Assembly: GCA_003255065.1 (NCBI GenBank)
Contig: QAOA01002208.1
Span: forward strand, 124,391-188,390
DNA: 64,000 bases
Direction: 5' to 3'
Source: Cercis canadensis
Taxonomy: Eukaryota > Streptophyta > Magnoliopsida > Fabales > Fabaceae
The notes beneath the pieces are model-generated. The model was not told where the DNA came from and searched no databases. It was given only the letters and a program-made list of their open reading frames with translations. Both the position numbers and the translations under genes were made by a program. Below are positions 58,561 to 64,000 of the stretch, piece by piece. The first letter of the stretch is position 1, and every line of letters starts with the position of its first letter.

Positions 58561-60254
58561 ATGCAGAACAAAGTCATCGATTATGAACAATACCTTGCTT
58601 CGCTTCCACAGGCGTACCGCTTGAACCCTACTGAAGAGGAATTGGTATATTACTTAAGCAAAAAGGTTACGGGTGATTACATACCTTCTGCTTTCATTTG
58701 TGAAGTTGATATCTATAAGCTTTCTCCAGTAGAACTCAAAGGTATGCAGAAAATTAACTATATATGATGAATCTACATCTACACGTTCACCATCTTTATT
58801 TTTTCTTTATATTTTCTTGTTCTCTAGTTTTTGATTTATGAAGCACACAGAACTCAAATTTCAATAATTTAATATATATTATATTATTTTTTAATTAGTT
58901 AAGGTTAGATTTCAGTTATTTAGCATGTTGGTGTCTATGTTTCATATATTATTTTTCTTAATTCAATATGTTTCATATATTATTGGACCTTTCACATGTT
59001 ATAGGTAACAGTAACTTGTGTCAATGACCTTTTTCAAAAAAAAAGAAATTTCGTAAATAGTTTTTTTTTTCTCCCTAGGTTATCATATATCATCATATTC
59101 ATCTTTTAAATTGTGTCCATCATCTTTTATTTTAAATAATGTTTCTAGAAGATCTCTCATTCAATAGTAAATATTATAAATTGTGCCCTAAAACAGTAGA
59201 TATATGTTACAAAACTATGTTCAATAGGCACTGATTACCGTTATTGGCTTCTCTTTGATCTATAAACAGCTAGTTATAAGCGCGAAGGACAGGATAACAT
59301 ATTCTTCAGTCATAGAAATCGGAAACACGCATATGGGAAATGTCTAGATAGAACAGTTGCAGGCATTGGTAACTGGAGAACTTCTAGAACAAACCAATTA
59401 AAGTGTGGAACCCGCGTAGTCGGAAGCAAGATCATACTAAATTTTCACATGGGAAGAAAAAAAAATAACACCAAGACCCATTGGATTATGGAAGAGTTCA
59501 TTCTTAAGGAAAAGAATACTATCACTCCTCAAAATCGTGCAATTTCATCTGCAGATGCTCTTGATAAGAAAGTAAGTGTTTAAGGTCTTAACTATATATC
59601 TATTTCCTGCAACTTTGAAGATTAATATGCCTAATTGCATATTCGATGTGTCAAGTTAATTGATATGACTATGAGTGAGCTTTAGAAGTCGTTCCCCTGA
59701 TATTAATTATCCGTTATATTATAGAAAAATTATTAATGCCTCCTTATACCTTAACTTTGACTTGTGCAGCTGGATGATTGGTTTCTATCCAAACTTCATT
59801 ACCTAAAAATAAAGCTGATAAGCAAGGATGCCAAGACGCTCAAAAAGTGGAAATCTCAAACCAAGTTCTGCAAAATCCAGCTCTGGAGTCACAGTCAAAA
59901 CAGAATTAGCCCTCAATGGTCATGCCAATTAACACATTCACCTTCAGCTTCAACTGCAACTGCAGCTCCTGCTCATTCAACTAATTACTCGGGCAATTGG
60001 AAGATGCATGAGTTCATTCTTGACAATCAAGTAAGTGTCTAATTAACTATATTTATTCTTATTATATTAATTAATCCATGTGGCCTTGAAAATTAATATA
60101 ACTTTAACTTTTATTTGTGCAGTTAGAAGATTGGGTTCTATGCCAAATTTATGGCCGCCAAACTAAAGATGATAAGCCAGAATGCAAAGACACTGAAGAA
60201 CTGGAAATCCCAAAGCAAGTGCTACAAAGTGAAACTTTAAAGTCAGAGTCATAA
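58561..60254 (+). CDS. NAC-domain-like protein copy 2, atypical
   Basis: NAC proteins are plant-specific transcription factors. Four exons: 58561-58741, 59270-59571, 59770-60030, 60123-60254 (291 residues; borders good to a base or so). Subdomain A reads LPQAYRLNPTEEELVYYLSK, B VDIYKLSPVELK, C FFSHRNRKHAYGK then VAGIGNWRTSRTNQLKCG, D THWIMEEFIL, E LDDWFLSKLHY. The usual WKATG DNA-contact motif is WRTSR. Intron positions (after subdomain B and before LDDW) are the normal NAC ones. Exon 3 is shifted by one base relative to copy 1 after HY and back again later, then ends NWKMHEFILDNQ. Exon 4 begins LEDWVLCQIYGR, a second and better subdomain E. A CAG-to-TAA type change stops it at 60252, cutting off the long tail kept in copy 1. 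It may be expressed, but decay has begun. Confidence 0.65.
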
Positions 60255-60410
60255 CAGAATGAGCCTTCAATGGTCATGGCAATTGCCACATTCATCCCAG
60301 CAGCTCCTGCTAATTCAACTCATTGCTTGGGCTATTGTGAACCAATCACACCTTTCTTTTCACAATGGGGATTACTCAGAAGCCCTGCTTCCAGAACCAT
60401 CCATGGGAGA

Positions 60411-61895
60411 TTATACTTGTCTTTTAAGACTATAAAATACATGCTTTAATACTGAATTCTTACCTGCATTGTGAGCAAATCCTTTCAAAATATGGTGTTT
60501 AATCCATAAATTGGCTTTGACAAGTACAAAGATGGGTAATCAGGAAATGAGAAGAATCTGGAAGCAATCCATGGAGAAAATGGCAAGGAAAGCAGCCTTA
60601 CACCAAGTTTTTAGGTAGACACGGGCAGGAACACGGCCGTGTGTACCCCGTGTCTAACATCCAGAGGTTGCTGCTCAAGCTTATGGACAGACACAGCCAT
60701 GACCAGAACAGACACGGGCGTGTGTGAGGTCGCGTTGAACAGGCAAAGTCTACAAAGAAAGGACATGCCCAGAGCAGAGAAGGACACGGACCATGTCTAA
60801 GCGACACGGCCAGGACCAGAGAAGAACACGGGCGTGTCAGAGACCGTGTTCAATGACTAGAAATGCAACATAAGTGACACGCCCATGTCCAGAAAAGGAA
60901 CACGGCCATGTCAAAGCCGTGTTTGAGCTATTTCTGACTAAATGACCTAATTCTACACAAGTATAAAAGGAAATCTGATGCATGTGTCAGAGGAGGCCGT
61001 ACTTGGGAAGAATAGGAGCAGAAGAACTAGAGGAGGAAGGGGAGCAATTGTGACTCGATCAACATAGAGTTTCTTCTTCTTCTTCTTCTTTTCATCTCAT
61101 GTTGAACTTTACCTATTTGCTTTTATTGAATTCAAGTATGAGTAGCTAAATTCTTAGTGTTAGGGGTTTGATGTAATTCAATTGTAATGAGGTTTCAAGA
61201 TTGAATAAACTTGTTTTAGTACAACTCCTTTTGTTGAATGAAATTTACTGTTATTAATGTCTTTAAATGCTTAGCTACCATTTGAATGGTTAAAAGATTC
61301 GTTTCGATACTAGGAATAGTAAGATCCGAATGTGCTCTGTAAATTTTGTCCTAAATTGAGTTAATCTAGGAATAGATAACTTCGTTTAGGTGGTATTAGA
61401 TTAATTTCCTAGAACCTAATCACCTAAATTAATTAGTTGTGTCAAGGAATTGGACAAGTAATTGGTATAGGGAGGATTGTTTCACCAAGGAATTGGGTTC
61501 AATCACATTAAGGAAATAAACCGACAACAAAGGAATTGTAACTGAAATAAGTAAGTCAGTATTGTTTCTGAGATTACCTTTCTATGAGGTAATCGAATTT
61601 GCAAGTGAATGAAATCAACCCCTAACCTTTCTCATTCTTATTATCAATTTCACATTTAGATTGTTTCTTAAAGATTGTTTTCGATATTGTTCCAGTTTTG
61701 TTACTTAGTTTGGTACTTAGTTAATTGCAGTTGCTCATTCTTGGGCTGCCTTCAATCCAAACCATTTATCTTTCCAAATAGAATCTTTATTGGTGAAAGT
61801 GGTAGTTGCTAGCCTTAATCCTCGTGGGAACGATACTCTACTCATCATTATATTACTTGCGTGACCCGGTATACTTGCCGGAAAAAGTCCCATCA
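60411..61895 (+). mobile_element. Solo LTR (gypsy-like), 1485 bp, in the NAC copy 2 tail
   Basis: GGAGA flanks it on both sides (60406-60410 and 61896-61900). It begins TTATACTTGTC (not the usual TG, perhaps mutated) and ends GTCCCATCA. A TATA box (GTATAAAAGG, near 60961) and the tail CGTGGGAACGATACTCTAC (near 61824) put it on the + strand. Positions 60615-60935 hold many ACACGGCCGTGT / ACACGGGCGTGT words. The uninterrupted sequence CCATGGGAGACTGGACA occurs at 62162 and in NAC copy 1 near 55890, giving two empty sites. Confidence 0.85.
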
Positions 61896-62400
61896 GGAGA
61901 CTGGACATATTCTATACCTTCAATGTCAGGCGAAGACAATGATTTTATGCTTCCACAGGAAATCCCAAACCAAGTGTTGCAAAATCCAGCTCTAGAGTCA
62001 CAGTCACAAAAGAACCAGCCCTCAATAGTCATGCCTATTGACACATTCATCCCTGCAATTGCAACTCTTGCTCATTCAACTCATTACTGGGGCCATTGTG
62101 AACAATCACACCCTTTTTCGACAATGGAGATGANACTCAGAAGCCCTGCTTCCAGAACCATCCATGGGAGACTGGACATATTCTATACCTTCAATGTCAG
62201 GCAAAGACAATGATTTTATGCTTCCACAGGAAATCCCAAACCAAGTGTTGCAAAATCCAACTCTAGAGTCACAGTCACAAAAGAACCAGCCCTCAATAGT
62301 CATGCCTATTGACACATTCATCCCTGCAATTGCAACTCTTGCTCATTCAACTCATTACTGGGGCAATTGTGAACAATCACACCCTTTTTCGACAATGGAG
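61896..62400 (+). repeat. About 240-bp module present twice around N 62134
   Basis: Sequence from GGAGACTGGACATATTCTAT to GACAATGGAGATGA occurs at 61896-62133 and again from about 62167. After the N the text restarts upstream of the LTR insertion point (ACTCAGAAGCCCTGCTTCC), as if the right contig carried the allele without the LTR. Confidence 0.8.
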
Positions 62401-62587
62401 ATGACTTGGCAGCCCTGCTTCAAGAACCATCTGTTGGAGACTGGATATATTTTATGCCTTCAATGCCAGGCAATGACAATGGTTTTATGCTTCCACAGTG
62501 GCCACCAGTGGATGACCAATTCATGACTGAAGATTTTGATGCATTCAACCAATACTATTTGTTGAACCTTCCGGAGTTGAATTTATA

Positions 62588-63180
62588 AATTCTATAGATA
62601 TGACACGAGTATGATTCATTTTGTGACCCATATTATATTATATTATATTATTATTATTATTATTGGGTATGAAGTTGGCCTACAACTTGGTTGCAGCTAA
62701 GCTCTGTTTTATTTATTTATTTCTTTTTTGTAATGGTAGTTAGGATTTAATCCCAAAACTTTTGTTGTTCAGCTAATGAAGGCAATGCCTTCAATTGGGC
62801 ATCTAGTTTATTTTTATATATGCAGATATCAGTTTCTGCAATGCCCTCATCAGAGTAAATTGTGCCAGTTTTTTCTCCAGACTTGGTAAAGTAAGTATGC
62901 TTAGCCCTACAATCAATTAGTTTTTCTTTCAAATTAACAAAAAGTCGCGGCTTAGTGCACCGTGTTCCTATTTGCATCTCTATGACCTGAACAACAGGTA
63001 CAGAAGATAATTTTAAAAATATAGAAAGTATAAGATGTAACCAATTTTATTTTTTCGGTCATTGGAATAAACCTTCCAAAAACAACTCATTTCAAAACCT
63101 TCTTAGTATAAACTCAGCAACATGGAGTTTGACAGCAATGTTTGGAAGTATGTAATAAGAGTTAGTATCATGGGAGGGCA
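62588..63180. other. 3' flank of NAC copy 2
   Basis: Paralogous to 56040-57000: GAAGTTGGCCTACAACTTG, TATATATGCAGATATCAG and GAGTTTGACAGCAATGTTTG are shared. It contains a short ATT/TTA microsatellite at 62632-62664. No gene. Confidence 0.7.
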
Positions 63181-64000
63181 GTTGCATTATTTCTTTAAAT
63201 CAGTTGAAGACATGTGCGGATTGACAAGCTTGAATATTTATGAGCCTTGGAATGTGAAACTTAGAAACACTAAAAGATATGAGAGGACTACTTCATTTTG
63301 ATAGAGATATGCTATTATTGGTTTATATCAATATTCCCCTGCCAAAAGATAGCTACGTCAGTGGCAATGATCAGCAAAAATGTAAGAGACATTAATTTTT
63401 ATACATAGTACGTTAATTTCAACTATATAAAAATTTAAGTGAGTATAGAAGTTACTACATGTAAAAAAAAAATATAAAGTAGTGCGAAAATAATGGTATT
63501 CAAAGTGTAAACTTTTTTTTTTTTTTTTATAATGTTACTTGTATATGAATTAATCTCACATTATCTCATATTTTAAGTTTTTCTTAAATATAAAATTTAA
63601 CAAGTATTGCAAGCTAAGCCTAATTAGAACATACACAGCATAAATTTTTTAGGATCTTAGGTTATGCCTTATGGTGTCATATCTCCTTTCTTCCATTTAG
63701 ATTAGGGGAAAAAAAAAGATAATAAAAAGAACAAAAAATTACAAATTTGAACAAAATAAGGCTTGTTAAACTAGAAGGATCGAATGCAATAATAGTTAAT
63801 TCACAAATTTTGTGAAATTTTTTGAGCATAATATACATTATGAAAACTTTCAATCTAACAGTTGGATCAATGAAATTTACCTTCTACTAAAAAATATTTA
63901 ATAGTGTATGTATCTCAAGTCTCACACTCAATGAATCTCCACTCAAATATATATCAAATAACAATAAAGCATATTATATGATAATATCATCTAACTTTAT
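63181..64000. other. AT-rich end of the window with dispersed repeat
   Basis: No gene seen. 63838-64000 matches 30762-30940 (CAATCTAACAGTTGGATCAA, 'tcaatgaaattta', 'caataaagcatatta', 'atcatctaactttat'), so it is part of a repeat family and probably continues beyond the window. Confidence 0.6.

Larger units (their letters stand above)
60255..62587 (+). pseudogene. Former 3' part of NAC copy 2: repeated tail modules, LTR-interrupted
   Basis: Beyond the stop the old coding frame can still be followed: ANSTHCLGYCEPITPF (60313), then a frameshift, SRTIHGR-type text at the LTR junction, and after the LTR three module copies at 61896-62133, 62162-62400 and 62400-62587, with GDWTYSIPSMSG, MLPQEIPNQVLQNPALESQS, NQPSIVMPIDTFIPAIATL and finally QWPPVDDQ and TEDFDAFNQYY. 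The last block ends at a TAA near 62587. Copy 1 has fewer modules, but one of those here is probably an assembly copy (N at 62134). Confidence 0.7.

Noticed and set aside
60598..60807. Cys/Pro/Ser-rich frame on the - strand
   Set aside because: It is the reverse reading of the CACGGCCGTG repeats inside a solo LTR.
60600..60940. Repeated short words suggesting a CRISPR-like or satellite array
   Set aside because: Spacing is irregular, the words are imperfect palindromes and they lie in a plant LTR; CRISPR arrays do not occur in plant nuclear DNA.
1..64000. tRNA, rRNA or organelle-derived DNA
   Set aside because: No cloverleaf-like pattern with B-box GGTTCGA-type context and no conserved rRNA or plastid gene text was seen on reading; a proper covariance search was not possible here.
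1..64000. A wholly new multi-gene system
   Set aside because: Apart from the RHD3-like and NAC genes, all coding traces belong to known transposon-related families, so I found no set of genes that would make up an undescribed system.

Overview
This is a stretch of plant nuclear DNA, almost certainly from a eudicot. It is AT-rich, its genes are split by many T-rich GT-AG introns, and it carries plant-specific families: NAC transcription factors, RHD3-type ER GTPases, plant mobile domain, FAR1/MULE and hAT transposases, a chromodomain Ty3/gypsy element of Reina type and a Ty1/copia element. I cannot name the species. It is draft sequence: nine single-N positions occur, and at least eight sit between two near-identical copies of the same DNA, which suggests unmerged contig or haplotype ends.

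Layout. 1-10140: a decayed Ulp1-type (C48) protease-like gene, + strand, broken by a solo LTR (1711-2922), a second LTR-like block (about 3955-5265) and a hAT element with a perfect 8-bp target duplication (5905-8361). 10230-11245: a dead FAR1/MULE transposase, - strand. 11718-13069: an antisense solo LTR with a perfect 5-bp target duplication. 13200-17110: dispersed and tandem repeats. 17222-17935: a broken plant-mobile-domain gene. 18100-21950: MULE remnants and other repeat debris.

21956-29235 and 31429-41702 are two direct copies of an RHD3-like (atlastin/Sey1 type) GTPase gene. The downstream copy has 23 recognisable exons, all GTPase motifs and an open frame, but its protein stops where the membrane hairpin should begin. 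The upstream copy has lost the GTPase half. A LINE remnant (29660-30520) lies between them. Comparing the copies exposes later insertions: a solo LTR in the first and a 591-bp hAT-like element in the second.

42652-47039 is a degenerate copia element. From 47040 to about 63170 a second tandem duplication carries two copies of an unusual NAC gene. Copy 1 (48313-56039) is a pseudogene split by the 5.4-kb Reina-type element (49338-54757). Copy 2 (58561-60254) can still encode a NAC-like protein of about 291 residues, but it lacks the standard WKATG motif and repeats the D/E NAC junction. Its old 3' tail is a run of repeated modules interrupted by a 1.5-kb solo LTR (60411-61895). The rest, to 64000, is non-coding.

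The only plausible functional genes are RHD3-like copy 2 and, less surely, NAC copy 2. I saw no tRNA, rRNA or CRISPR array. The most unusual things are the hairpin-less RHD3 pair, the modular NAC genes, and the LTR that encodes the end of its own polyprotein.
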